Positions 14,911 through 24,345 of a stretch of 64,000 nt of DNA are shown piece by piece; within the stretch, counting starts at the first letter, position 1; each line of letters opens with the position of its first letter. The notes under the pieces are model-generated. The model searched no databases. It was not told the DNA's origin and worked only from the letters and a program-made list of their open reading frames with translations. The translations under genes were made by a program, and so were the position numbers. Source of the stretch: Epiperipatus broadwayi (taxonomy: Eukaryota > Onychophora > Udeonychophora > Euonychophora > Peripatidae); NCBI GenBank assembly GCA_028023455.1, contig JAQFVV010000049.1:4639149-4703148 (forward strand), read 5' to 3'.

Positions 14911-14985
14911 ATTAGATCACAGACTTTCAAGCTCCCTTCAGTCTGCCACTCCATATTATACAACCAACAAAGAGCATGCTAATAT
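14911..14985 (-). repeat. partial tRNA-like segment of the hammerhead/tRNA repeat family
   Basis: ATCACAGACTTTCAAGC, then CCCTTCAGTCTGCCACTCC and ATACAACC parallel the minus-strand tRNA-like copies at 42209 and 42677. Truncated, and the hammerhead part is absent. Confidence 0.45.
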
Positions 14986-14999
14986 ATCTAAACAAGCTT

Positions 15000-15399
15000 A
15001 TTTTTTATGACAAATGCCACAAGAGAAAGCATTTGGAATCATTATCTAGAATTGTCTCCATACTCAGACTAGTTTTGAGCTATGGCTCTCTTCAGTGAAG
15101 AGCTAGAACATTAGATTCAGAATACTAACTCAAGCCAAGCATTTATCTAATACTTAACTATTAAAAAGAACATCTATATGTCTTCAAATTCAGCTCTACA
15201 ACTGAAGAAGTTATATGTGCCTGAACTAAAGTCAGTTTCTCCATATATATATAAATAAAATGACCATTAATTATAACAATATTATAATCATAATAAAAAT
15301 AATAAATATAATGTTAATAAACTGTTATAAACAATCTTCCAATCCACAGAAGTACTTTCAGTTAATTTCTTAAACCTGCTTCAACTGCCATGAAATTAA
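15000..15399 (-). repeat. left inverted arm of PLE terminal repeat
   Basis: Reverse-complement matches to 15925-16410 run through several blocks: TTCTTAAACCTGC, AGAAGTACTTTCA, TTCAAATTCAGCTCT, CAAGCCAAG(C/T)ATTTATCTAA. Together the two arms bracket the endonuclease fragment 15390-15902. A hammerhead-like core lies inside at 15062-15100. Confidence 0.8.
15062..15100 (-). ncRNA. hammerhead-like core in the left PLE arm
   Basis: The minus strand reads CACTGAAGA, then GAGCCATAGCTC (4-bp stem II with loop CATA), then AAAA, then CTAGTC. CUGAAGA is an allowed form of CUGANGA, and CUA-GUC gives a very short stem III with a GUC cleavage triplet. The expected GAAA is AAAA here, which should impair catalysis. 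The partner in the right arm is at 16298-16345. Confidence 0.6.
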
Positions 15400-15902
15400 A
15401 AAAAAAACAACCCAATATATTTATTCCATTTATTTCAAATCCACAAGTGAAATTTTTTAAGGATATATATAAGAAAGGGTTTAATGTTTCATTTTATGAT
15501 CCAAATAATGTTAATAAATTAGTGAATAATTCTAAAGGTATCATAGCTGTCAAGCAGAAAAGTAAGGGCGTATATCAATTTTTTTGTGACTGTATATTAT
15601 CCTATATAGGTAAATCAAGGTGCAGTATTGAAAAGAGATAATAGGAGCATACATTATTCTATAAGCATGTAAAAAGTAAGAATAATGGTGATTTAATAAC
15701 TGCTTCAGTTTTCTTTGATCATGAAAAAACATGTAAATATAAATGTAAATTTGATATTGAAAGTGTAAAAATTCTTCATGAAGTGAGAAACCATAATAAA
15801 AGAAAAACTAAGGAGGCAATTTTTATAAATAGGAATAAAATGCATTTAATAAATAGACAAGCTACTAACATTAAAATTTGGGATTCATGGGATTTGAGTT
15901 GA
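15390..15902 (+). pseudogene. Penelope-like GIY-YIG endonuclease fragment
   Basis: The first open part (15390-15641) ends with VYQFFCDCILSYIGKSRCSIEKR-like sequence: VYxFxCxC...YIGKS...R is the start of a PLE GIY-YIG nuclease. After a stop/frameshift at 15641-15648 the domain continues in another frame with EHTLFYKHVKSK, then FDHEKTCKYKCKFDIESVKI, KRKTKEAIFINR and INRQATNIKIWDSWD, stopping at 15900-15902. These match the order R-x-EH, H, I...L, R-x-x-EAxFI, N, W of the family. The RT part is missing and the coding remnant starts at the inner end of the left arm. One frame break makes it a pseudogene; sequence decay otherwise looks modest. Confidence 0.85.
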
Positions 15903-15924
15903 TGTTTGCTTCCATTTTGTTTGT

Positions 15925-16410
15925 TTTTTAATTTAATAGCAGTTGAGGCAGGTTTAAGAAATTAAATGAAAGTACTTCTGCAGATTGAAAGACTGTTTAT
16001 AATAGTTTATTACCATAAAATTTATTATTTTTATTATATATATATGTCGTGTGATCTATGACTTGTTTCCATTAATATTATAATTTGGCAGTTAAGACTT
16101 TGGCTATATTAAATCGCTGAGCCTTCTTATATATGGAGTAACTAACTCTAGTTCAGGCACATATAACTTTTTCAATTGGAGAGCTGAATTTGAAGAAATA
16201 TAGATGTCTGAAAATTTCAAATCTTCTTCTTAATAGTTAAGGATTAGATAAATACTTGGCTTGAGTTAGTAGTATTCTGAATCTAATGTTTTAGGACCTC
16301 ACTGAAGAGAACCATAGCTCAAAAACAGTTTGGAGAGGGAGATAATCCTCAATAATGATTTCAAATGCTTTCTTTTATGGCATTTATCTTAAAAAATAGG
16401 TCATGTGATA
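15925..16410 (+). repeat. right inverted arm of PLE terminal repeat
   Basis: Inverted copy of 15000-15399, with extension TAGGTCATGTGATATATGAC near 16398. Carries the hammerhead-like core at 16298-16345. Confidence 0.8.
16298..16345 (+). ncRNA. hammerhead-like core in the right PLE arm
   Basis: Reads CACTGAAGA, GAACCATAGCTC, then AAAA, then ACAGTTTGGAG. CUGANGA box intact, stem II weakened by one change, GAAA lost, GUC cleavage triplet lost. Confidence 0.5.
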
Positions 16411-16484
16411 TATGACTTGTTTTTATTAATATATATAATAAGTGTAATAATGACCAAGGCTAAATGGATTTACAAGTAACATTA

Positions 16485-16645
16485 GAAACCAGTCAACACT
16501 TAGACAATAATCCCACTATAGATAACTCTCAACAATCTCAAACTGTTGTCAACACCTTTATTGTTAAAAGGAGGTTGCCTTGACAACAGTTTGAGATTGT
16601 TGATTGTTATCTATATTGGGCTTGTCTAATTGTTGACTGTTTTGT
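16485..16645 (+). repeat. foldback of the TTGCCTTGACAAC terminal repeat
   Basis: The left arm (about 16491-16547) contains CAACAATCTCAAACTGTTG, and the right arm (about 16571-16640) contains its complement followed by TTGGGCTTGTCTAATTGTTG. The central loop is the CACCTTTATTGTTAAAAGG segment. A head-to-head pair of the repeat also at 9780 and 49525. Confidence 0.75.
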
Positions 16646-17350
16646 AATGCTGATATATATAACTATTTTAACTTTATGATACTATAAATTTTTATTACAT
16701 ATAAATATGTTGATAAGATAAATATGCTCTTAAAAGTAATTATTTAACAAAATAATAGAATCACATATACTGATTTAACATAATTCTGATATATTCTCTG
16801 TTCTGTGTTTGTCAAACATTCTTAAGCCACCTTTATTATTAATATTTTAGTTTTATATTCAAGAATTTTTTTGAACCTTGACATTCCTTTTATTATTCAT
16901 CTGAGAAGCAAATACTATATGCTTCCATTAATCATTCACTAATAATCTTATCATTTTCAGAAATACAATCAAGTATATTTTTTTCTTTTGGTGAATAGAA
17001 GAACAGTCTTATTTATATATAAAATACATTCAATAAATATATCTGACTCACTAAAATGACAGACTTGAAAATTCTAACTGTGTGTTAATGTTCAATAGAT
17101 GTTGAATTTTAGAATAAATCGTCAAGTTGTTTTTTTTTTAAAATGAGCAGTGACATTTCTAATTATACATTTGTAGTATAACATTTTTTTTACTATAACT
17201 AACATTTAATCTTGAAATATACTAATCTATAATCATTTCAAGAATCCATAGTTATAAGGTGCTATTTGTTTCTTTTATATAGTGACTTCTAATTATGACA
17301 TAAACAATAAAATACCAAAATTTGAAATAGTTTTATTAAAGCCAATAAAC
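16646..17350. other. AT-rich stretch, nothing recognised
   Basis: No feature supported. Confidence 0.5.
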
Positions 17351-17359
17351 ATCACATGA

Positions 17360-17400
17360 TCACCACCGGCCGATGCTATGACATGTGAAAAAATATATAT
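17360..17400 (+). repeat. 3' tail fragment of tRNA-derived SINE
   Basis: CCGGCCGATGCTATGACATG followed by an A-rich run parallels the tail of the SINE at 33682-33777. Confidence 0.55.
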
Positions 17401-17617
17401 ATAATCCAGCAAGAAATAAATTTTTTTTTTCTCTGAATACTTTCATGATTTATATAATAATCTTTTCTTATAAATGTATTGGTAAATAAACTATAATTTA
17501 TATATAATTTGAAATAAATAACAATATAAAACTTGTTACATATTATAAGGGCAAACTATATTTTTTTAATCAATTGTTGCCACCTATTATAAGTTCATTA
17601 ATCAATAGATACTAGAT

Positions 17618-18015
17618 CAGGGATCCCCAACCCTATGCCCGTGGGCACCATGGTGCCTACAGACCCTTTTATGTGTGCCCGCCGCTATCCGAACACGATA
17701 AAAAATTATTTAACTGATACAAATAAATTTAGTTTTTGAAATTTGTTATAAATTATTGTATTATATTGTAATCAAATTGTAGGGCATACTATACTTTTAC
17801 AGCGTAAAAATATAAACGTTAATTATATGTTAAAGTTTTATTTTTGAAATAAATATTTTTTAGTACATTATGTGTATTATTAACAATATCCAATTATAAA
17901 TTTACATTGAAAAAATAAATTGTGCCTGCCACCTGGTTGGAAAAATAAATGGTGCCCACCACCTGGCCGGTATTATAGAATGTGCTCTTAAGTGCAAAAA
18001 GGTTGGGGACCCCTG
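17618..18015. mobile_element. hAT-type MITE, 398 bp
   Basis: TIRs are CAGGGATCCCCAACC (17618-17632) and, on the reverse strand, CAGGGGTCCCCAACC (18015-18001), one mismatch in 15. Flanking 8-bp target duplications are TACTAGAT (17610-17617) and TTCTAGAT (18016-18023), one mismatch. The CAGGG end and 8-bp duplication are diagnostic of hAT. No coding capacity. Subterminal GTGGGCACCATGGTGCC and GGTGCCCACCACC motifs may be transposase-binding repeats. One of the best-preserved mobile elements in the window. Confidence 0.93.
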
Positions 18016-18023
18016 TTCTAGAT

Positions 18024-19040
18024 GGTATTACCTATTAAATCTATATTGGGAACTAAATTGTATCTCTAGAATATTTTATGGCTTATGTATTAAGATCTTT
18101 GTCAGAAACTAATTTGAGAATATGGATATGGATGCACAGGATATAGATTTAATAAGGATTACCATAAAGTAATCACCACTACATTAATCTATGCAGAGCA
18201 ACAAATGCTCAAATGATTTATTATTTGGAAGTTCATAAATTTGAATATAGAAGTTAGACATCTAAACAATGATTTAAAAACTTTGAGCACCAGAGTATAC
18301 TACCATACCATTATATAAAATTATGTAGAATTATCCATTGATTAGAATGAAATACGCAACTGAAGCAGTTGTTAACTGATCAACTAATTTTATTTTAAAT
18401 TATTCAAAACTAGAGAGTACATAAAGGAAAAAAAATGATTTGGAAAAATAAAGAAATGTGTTTTTATAAAGTATATAAAAAATAGAAATTTCTGAAAACA
18501 CAGACAATATGTGTGTATAAACAAAACTAATTATTTGCATTGATCATTGCAATAATTAATTAAAAACTAATCCAAAAAATAAAATAATTTGGTTAAATCT
18601 TTTGACATCAGAAAATTCGAATAAATATACAAAAATACAATCTGATTATAGAAATTTTGTAATCAAAAAATTGGATTATACTTTTAAAAAAGACAAATAA
18701 AGAATTTCCCATCCATAAATCAAATAAAAAAGTTGTGCATATACCAGAAGTGAGGGAATATTAATAGTCTGAAGAAAAAAAATTGTACAAAAATTCACTA
18801 ACAAATCCAAAAGAAGTGAACAAACTTTACCTAACATAGACTCAAAAACACTGCAGTCCAATCCATGTAGGTTCAAAGTAAATCTAAATATATATTAAAG
18901 TTTATTTTTATATGAAATTTTACTAGCTGTATACATACACACACACACAACATATATATATATATATATATTAATCACTATTAAATATTATCATTTTATT
19001 ACACATTTATACTCAATTTGATGTTTTTTTTTACTCTAGA
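18024..19040. other. AT-rich stretch with AC/AT microsatellite
   Basis: An (AC)n(AT)n run lies near 18936-18972. Nothing else recognised. Confidence 0.5.
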
Positions 19041-19041
19041 A

Positions 19042-19640
19042 CAAGTTTTGCCAACCTTTGTTATATCCATAGTTTTGGCAAATTATCCAGCACCCCTTAT
19101 TCATTATAATAAGAAATAAGCAATTGAAGAATGTAGCACACATTATGTCAGACACATGTGCAGAAGGTGCAGTTAATCATGAGTTAAGCCACAAGGGGGT
19201 GTCAATCTGGCAATTTCATTAGCTATCTTGAATTTTAACCAGGCTTTGATTTATCAGACTCTGCAGTAAGAAAAAGTTTATGCAACCTCAATATGTTTGT
19301 GTCTGTAAAGAGAACTGAAATTTTGCTTATGTGGCTGCAGACAGTACCAACATAGAATATCCTGGAAATATAATAACATAACAATTTTTGGAATATATTA
19401 ATAGCTTAGTATACTATTTTACCTGCTATTCAGTGTATCTGATGACTAATCTTCCCATCCCTGGGATTAATACAATTTTCTTCTTCCTCCTTTCCTTATG
19501 TATTGATTTCTTATGATGACTACATGACAGTTGAAACTGTAAGAGTAGAGTTCTGATGTAAAAAATAATATTGATAAGTGTATAAAAGGTTGGAAATGGT
19601 ATGATAATCCCTGGGATTTCAAGTACCCCTGGTTTAGAAC
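19042..19640. mobile_element. possible degenerate hAT-like element
   Basis: The right edge, read in reverse, is CAGAGGTTCTAAACCAGGGG, typical of hAT ends. The left edge CAAGTTTTGCCAACC matches it at only about half of positions, and the flanking octamers CTCTAGAA and CTCTTAAT are only partly alike. Base composition is less AT-rich inside. Boundaries and class are tentative. Confidence 0.35.
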
Positions 19641-19649
19641 CTCTGCTCT

Positions 19650-21264
19650 TAATCTACTAATAAAAAATTTTGTACCAACTATTTAGAACATTTTTTTTCT
19701 ATATTTTGCCATTAATGGTTACCATTGCTAATATCAATATTTTTTTTAGAAAAATATTTGAAAAAATATTAATATTTAAATATAATTATGAATAACTAAT
19801 TGTGATTATATGATAATAAAAAGACATATTTATAAATATGAACTGAGATAAGAAAATTATTATTTTTTTAATATGTCAGTAAATAATTTTTTCAATATTT
19901 AATAATTATGTTATCAATTAAGAAAAAAAAATTAATTAAATAATAGCAGATAAAAATCATTAAAGAAAATAAAAATTTGCATCTGATTCTTATAAAAAAC
20001 ATCAGCTAAACTATAATATTGAACTGTAAAAGTTGTCTGTGTGCCAATCTATTATATCCAGTGACTTAATATTATCATTATTGTGACAAATAAAGTTAAT
20101 TAAATTGTCAATAAATATATTATATTTAAAGATTCTTCTTAGGTTTGCTATCCACGAACACATTTTGTTGAGAAATCTGGTTATTCTTTAAAACATACTA
20201 TACAGAATATATAACTTTATAAATCCAAATTTAACAACAAATTACTTTCCTGAAGTAAACTAGAAACAGCTTTTTTAAACATGTTCTAAATTACTTAGCT
20301 ACAAATTGCTTATTTTGAGATGTTTTATGGGTTATGGTGGTGCTGCTATTTCTTTTAGCTTTTCTTTAGTATTTTGCAATTATCTAGAATGTTCGATTAA
20401 CCATATACAGATTTTTGCACAGGAATCAAAATCAAAATATGAAGATATCAATGTTGTATGAAAGTCTAAAAAATTAGAATATTAATTTGCATATGCATCA
20501 ATTTAACATATGCCGTATAAAGCCGAAACAGTTTTTTCTGGCTAACAAGAATGGCTTTTCTAAACATGGAAAAATATATATTTTTAATAATAATACATTT
20601 AATTTGAGTTTTAAGACATGCTCTGTATTATTGGACATGATGTTATCTATTCAACAAGTTTGTCGAATCACATATTTCTGATATGAATTTTAAAAATTGA
20701 ATTTAAATAATAAATATTTTATTCTATGAACTTTTTGAATAGACAGCATTCTGTCCAATAATGCAAAGGGTCATTTTATAGATAAGATCTCTGATTAGTA
20801 ATTTTTATTTTTATTTTCCATAGATCAAATATTAACTTTTAAAATGTCTATTGTTTGAAAGCTCATATTTATAATAAATAAGGTAAACTTATTAATATAT
20901 GATATAAAAAAAACTTTTAAATGTGAAAATGAAATATTGCAAATATGGGTGAAGGGTGTTTCAAATAAGAGGAAAGAAGTTGGATCCTAACAAAATACAA
21001 TTTCTTGATTCATTTAAATTTATTACTCATTTAAATATTTTACTTTAACAATTTGATATATGGAAATATAAAACATTGAAAGAACTGGTTAAATTACATT
21101 TCAATCTAAAAATGGATAACAAAAATGGATTAAATAGTAATGAAAAAATACCTGTGTAAAAATGCAATTTTTTATGTCTTTGTGAGGCTGTTTGTAAACA
21201 TGAAATGATTTAATATATCAATCACACAGTTCTTCTTTCCAAAATAGTTCATAAATCTCCACTA
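19650..21264. other. AT-rich stretch, nothing recognised
   Basis: A short open frame at 20487-20681 resembles nothing known. No feature supported. Confidence 0.45.
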
Positions 21265-21544
21265 TAGAAATAAAACAAATGAACTCCTTCTTTTTAAAAC
21301 TTGCTTTTTATATAACTATAATGATGATAAAGAAATCCAATGTTTCGACTATTTCATATAGTCTTTTTCAAGGTACACTAAAATAGATAAGGTACATTTT
21401 TGGTTATAAATATATTTTGTAATTTTTAATTTAATATTTTTTTATTCTTTATTTTTTTATTTTTTATTTATTTTTTTGAAATATGTGATATTTATTATTA
21501 TTTTTTTTTTTTTTTTTTTTTTTTTTTTATTATTATTATTATTA

Positions 21545-21624
<80 letters not shown>

Positions 21625-21647
21625 TTTTTTTTTTTTTTTTTTATTTT

Positions 21648-21687
<40 letters not shown>

Positions 21688-21701
21688 TTTTTTTTTTTTT
21701 A

Positions 21702-21732
<31 letters not shown>

Positions 21733-21860
21733 TATATGTTATTTTAGTGTACCTTGAAAAAGACTATATGAAATAGTCGAAACGTTGGATTTCTTTATCA
21801 TCATCATAGTCATATAAAAAGCAAGTTTTAAAAAAAAAGAGTTTGTTTGTTTTATTTCTA
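21265..21860. repeat. foldback element with hammerhead-like motifs around a T/ATT tract
   Basis: Inverted arms 21265-21386 and 21742-21860 are nearly identical (about 120 bp; shared blocks include TCGACTATTTCATATAGTC and AAGGTACACTAAAAT). Between them lie poly-T and (ATT)n runs (21490-21730). Each arm carries an RNA-like motif: CTTGAAAAAGACTAT, ATGAA, ATAGTCGAAACG (right 21750-21790; left on minus 21337-21377). Stem II (GACTAT/ATAGTC, 6 bp) and GAAAC are intact, but the CUGANGA box is degenerate. The layout matches PLE-associated hammerheads. Confidence 0.8.
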
Positions 21861-22519
21861 TATTATACATGAAATGATATGTAATTAAAACTATTATGCA
21901 TTGAAATATAAGCATACGCTTTGGGAGTATGACACTTTTTGACTATTATTAAAGGGTACACATAATAATCATATTTTTGCTTTTAGTCATGCATCAATAT
22001 TCATATATCTCTGATTAAACTGATAACTATTGTGTAACTAACTGAATTAGGTACTTATTCATTGGACAAGACTAAATGGTTATAAAGTTTGACTACTTGA
22101 GAAGAACCCCAAGTCTACTAATGACCAGTACATTTTTTCAGGGCTTTTCAAGAATTATTTAACATAGCAGGTAGATATGTTATTTTGTATACCACAAAGC
22201 CTTTTAATTAGAATTTTCAACTTCTTTTATACCTTAGTGTTGATGCATGCTATAAAAGCCATTTGGATTACTAGATGTGTAGCAACATATTAAAAATTGC
22301 AGCATTTTGAAAACAGTATATTGTCAATAATATAGATTATAAAAAAAACTATGAAAAAAAACCATTGCTTTCTATTTATTGGATAAGCAAGTCATGCATA
22401 TGTCTTCAAACTTTTCACAAACTAACTCAAATGCTTATATAGATAAGTATGTGAATATGGAAACACAAGTACAAATATCATGTAGTAGTTATCTCTAATT
22501 ATTGTTTAAGTATCATTTG
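21861..22519. other. AT-rich stretch, nothing recognised
   Basis: No feature supported. If hAT transposase sequence upstream of 22520 once existed, it is not recognisable by eye. Confidence 0.45.
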
Positions 22520-22887
22520 TAAATTTCCTTCACTTATAATAAATCTCAAATACATTTCTAAATTTTATGAAAAATAACATTTTATCCAGAGATGTGGGCA
22601 CTTGCAGATTGTCAATTGATGTTCTCTCATATATATGCCAATGTAAATTAGAAAACAGTGTTCCAAATTTATTTTTCATGTTGCAAATATTTAAAAAAAA
22701 ATTGCCAATATCAGTAGCCAGTTCAAAAAGAAGTTTTTCAAAATTGAAATTAATCAAAATATACACTCAATTGACAATGGATCAAAATAGACTGGCTGGT
22801 ATGGTAATGATATCATTTGAACATGAAATTGTGGTTAATCTTGGCATCAATATATTAATTAAAATATTTGTAAAAGCAAAAGCATAA
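22520..22887 (+). pseudogene. hAT transposase C-terminal dimerisation domain, fragment
   Basis: The reading frame ending at 22885-22887 encodes VPNLFFMLQIFKKKLPISVA, SSKRSFSKLKLIKIY, LTMDQNRLAGMVMISFEH. This is the hallmark hAT C-terminal (Dimer_Tnp_hAT) region: P-[IV]-S-V-A-S-x-x-R-S-F-S-x-L-K-[LI]-I-K and the following R-L-x-x-x-x-x-x-S-x-E. The family (ZMYM1-like / TTF-type transposases) is usually over 600 aa; only about 105-115 C-terminal residues remain, so the catalytic RNase H-like core is absent. The fragment itself has no stops and ends at a natural TAA. Confidence 0.88.
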
Positions 22888-23600
22888 AAATGATACTTAC
22901 TGGTTAGACTACTGTGATGAAAGTCAATGGCACAAACAAATGTGTAAATGAACATCAAATTAAATACATTTTCTAATTCTATAAAGAGAAAAATATTTTT
23001 TAAGCTGAATATTACATAATGTTCTGATTAGAAGAAAGTTGTTACTCAAAATGTTGGTTTCACTGCTAATTTTATTATTTAAAGAATGCTGTGATGACCA
23101 ATTATTCATCTGGAAAAAGTAAGGCATTCATGTGATTTACTGACTGGCTTTAATTTCTGCCAAGTGAATTTTTTGCATGACATTTTTAACCAATGAAATG
23201 ATTTATTAAAATTTGGGGACTGCCTGCTACCAAGAATAATGCAGTTCACTACTTTAAAAGACAATGATAGACTGGAATAAATATCTGTGAGAATTTTGTT
23301 ATCCTGAGAAAAAAAGCAAAATCCTACAAAAGTGATAACTTGCAAATTCTGGATACAAACATATTTGTATAAATCATACATACACTTTTGTTTGCAGTTT
23401 TCAGGACATAACTTCATTTGAAACAGTCTTGTTTTTTCTCTTTTTGATGAAATAAATGTATATTGCTAAAAATTTAGTGGTTGCAATATCATTTCTCATA
23501 GAAACATGTCCACTTATTACCAGTAAATAAAGTTACATGTCCCCATTGTGTATGCAATAAGGTTAGTTCTCATTTTTGTGAAAACATAAATATGTGTCTA
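22888..23600. other. AT-rich stretch, nothing recognised
   Basis: Slightly more complex sequence at 23100-23420, with no family I can name. Confidence 0.4.
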
Positions 23601-23604
23601 ATTA

Positions 23605-23712
23605 TAATGGATTTGAATCCAGACTTTCAAGCTCTCTTTAGTTATATAATCTATCTCATATAACCAATGTCACATGTTCACACACATGCGAATAGGATAA
23701 ATGATCTCGTAT

Positions 23713-23764
<52 letters not shown>

Positions 23765-23840
23765 CATGCTAAACAGCACCCATCAGTTGGTCCAAATCAT
23801 CTCCCATTTATATATAAAATCAGTGCTCAATTAAAAACTG
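23605..23840 (-). repeat. hammerhead/tRNA-like repeat, minus half of head-to-head pair
   Basis: The minus-strand unit contains a tRNA-like part (23608-23700) and a hammerhead remnant (23761-23795: CCAACTGATGG, GTGCTGTTTAGCAT, then GCAA). CUGAUGA is changed at its last base and GAAA is lost. A (AT)21 run (23720-23762) replaces the stem III / cleavage-site segment. Joins the plus copy at about 23838 through TCAGTGCTC...GAGCACATGA. Confidence 0.75.
23720..23762. repeat. (AT)n microsatellite
   Basis: About 21 AT dinucleotides. It lies where the UACAUAUA stem III segment of the adjacent hammerhead copy should be. Confidence 0.95.
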
Positions 23841-24345
23841 AGCACATGATATTTATATGTGGGAGATGATAATCTGGGACCAACTGATGAGTGACAGTTC
23901 AGCATGTAATATGTATGTTGGAGATCATTTATCTTTTTCACAAGTGTGTGGTCATGTGAATCAGTTGTACGATATAGAGTGACTAGGTGAAGAGAGTTTG
24001 AAAGTCGGGGTTAAAATCCCCTATAATTACATTTAAACTCCAGGAATATAAAGTACATCTATATTTAAGTATTACAGATTCAGCCTATATTCTGACCATT
24101 TCTCTTCTGTGTATATAAATGGATAAAGCCCTATGCATGAAGGGTCAGAATGACTTGGGCTCAACATAGGATGGCAATAATATTGGTATCATCAAGGGAT
24201 TTGGGTATTCCATCTTTGATTTTCAATAGAATGGAAAGCTTGAAGAGTTGGATAGTGGAATATACTGGTCTGTCTATTAATGTTTGAAGATTTACTATCT
24301 TAATATAAACCAAGCACTGATTATATATATATATATAAACTCTAG
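23841..24345 (+). repeat. hammerhead/tRNA-like repeat, plus half
   Basis: Order: GGGAGATGATAATCTGGG lead, hammerhead remnant at 23879-23922 (ACCAACTGATGAG, then GTGACAGTTCAGCAT, then GTAA in place of GAAA, closing TTGGA), tRNA-like segment 23940-24022 ending GGGGTTAAAATCCC, then the body (24060-24310) with GATTTTCAATAGAATGGAAAG and GAAGATTTACTATCTTAAT, ending at a TA repeat. CUGAUGA and the stem I pairs ACCAA/UUGGA are intact. Next unit missing. Confidence 0.78.

Noticed and set aside
21476-21757. Phe/Leu-rich open frame
   Set aside because: Translation of the T and ATT tract between inverted arms.
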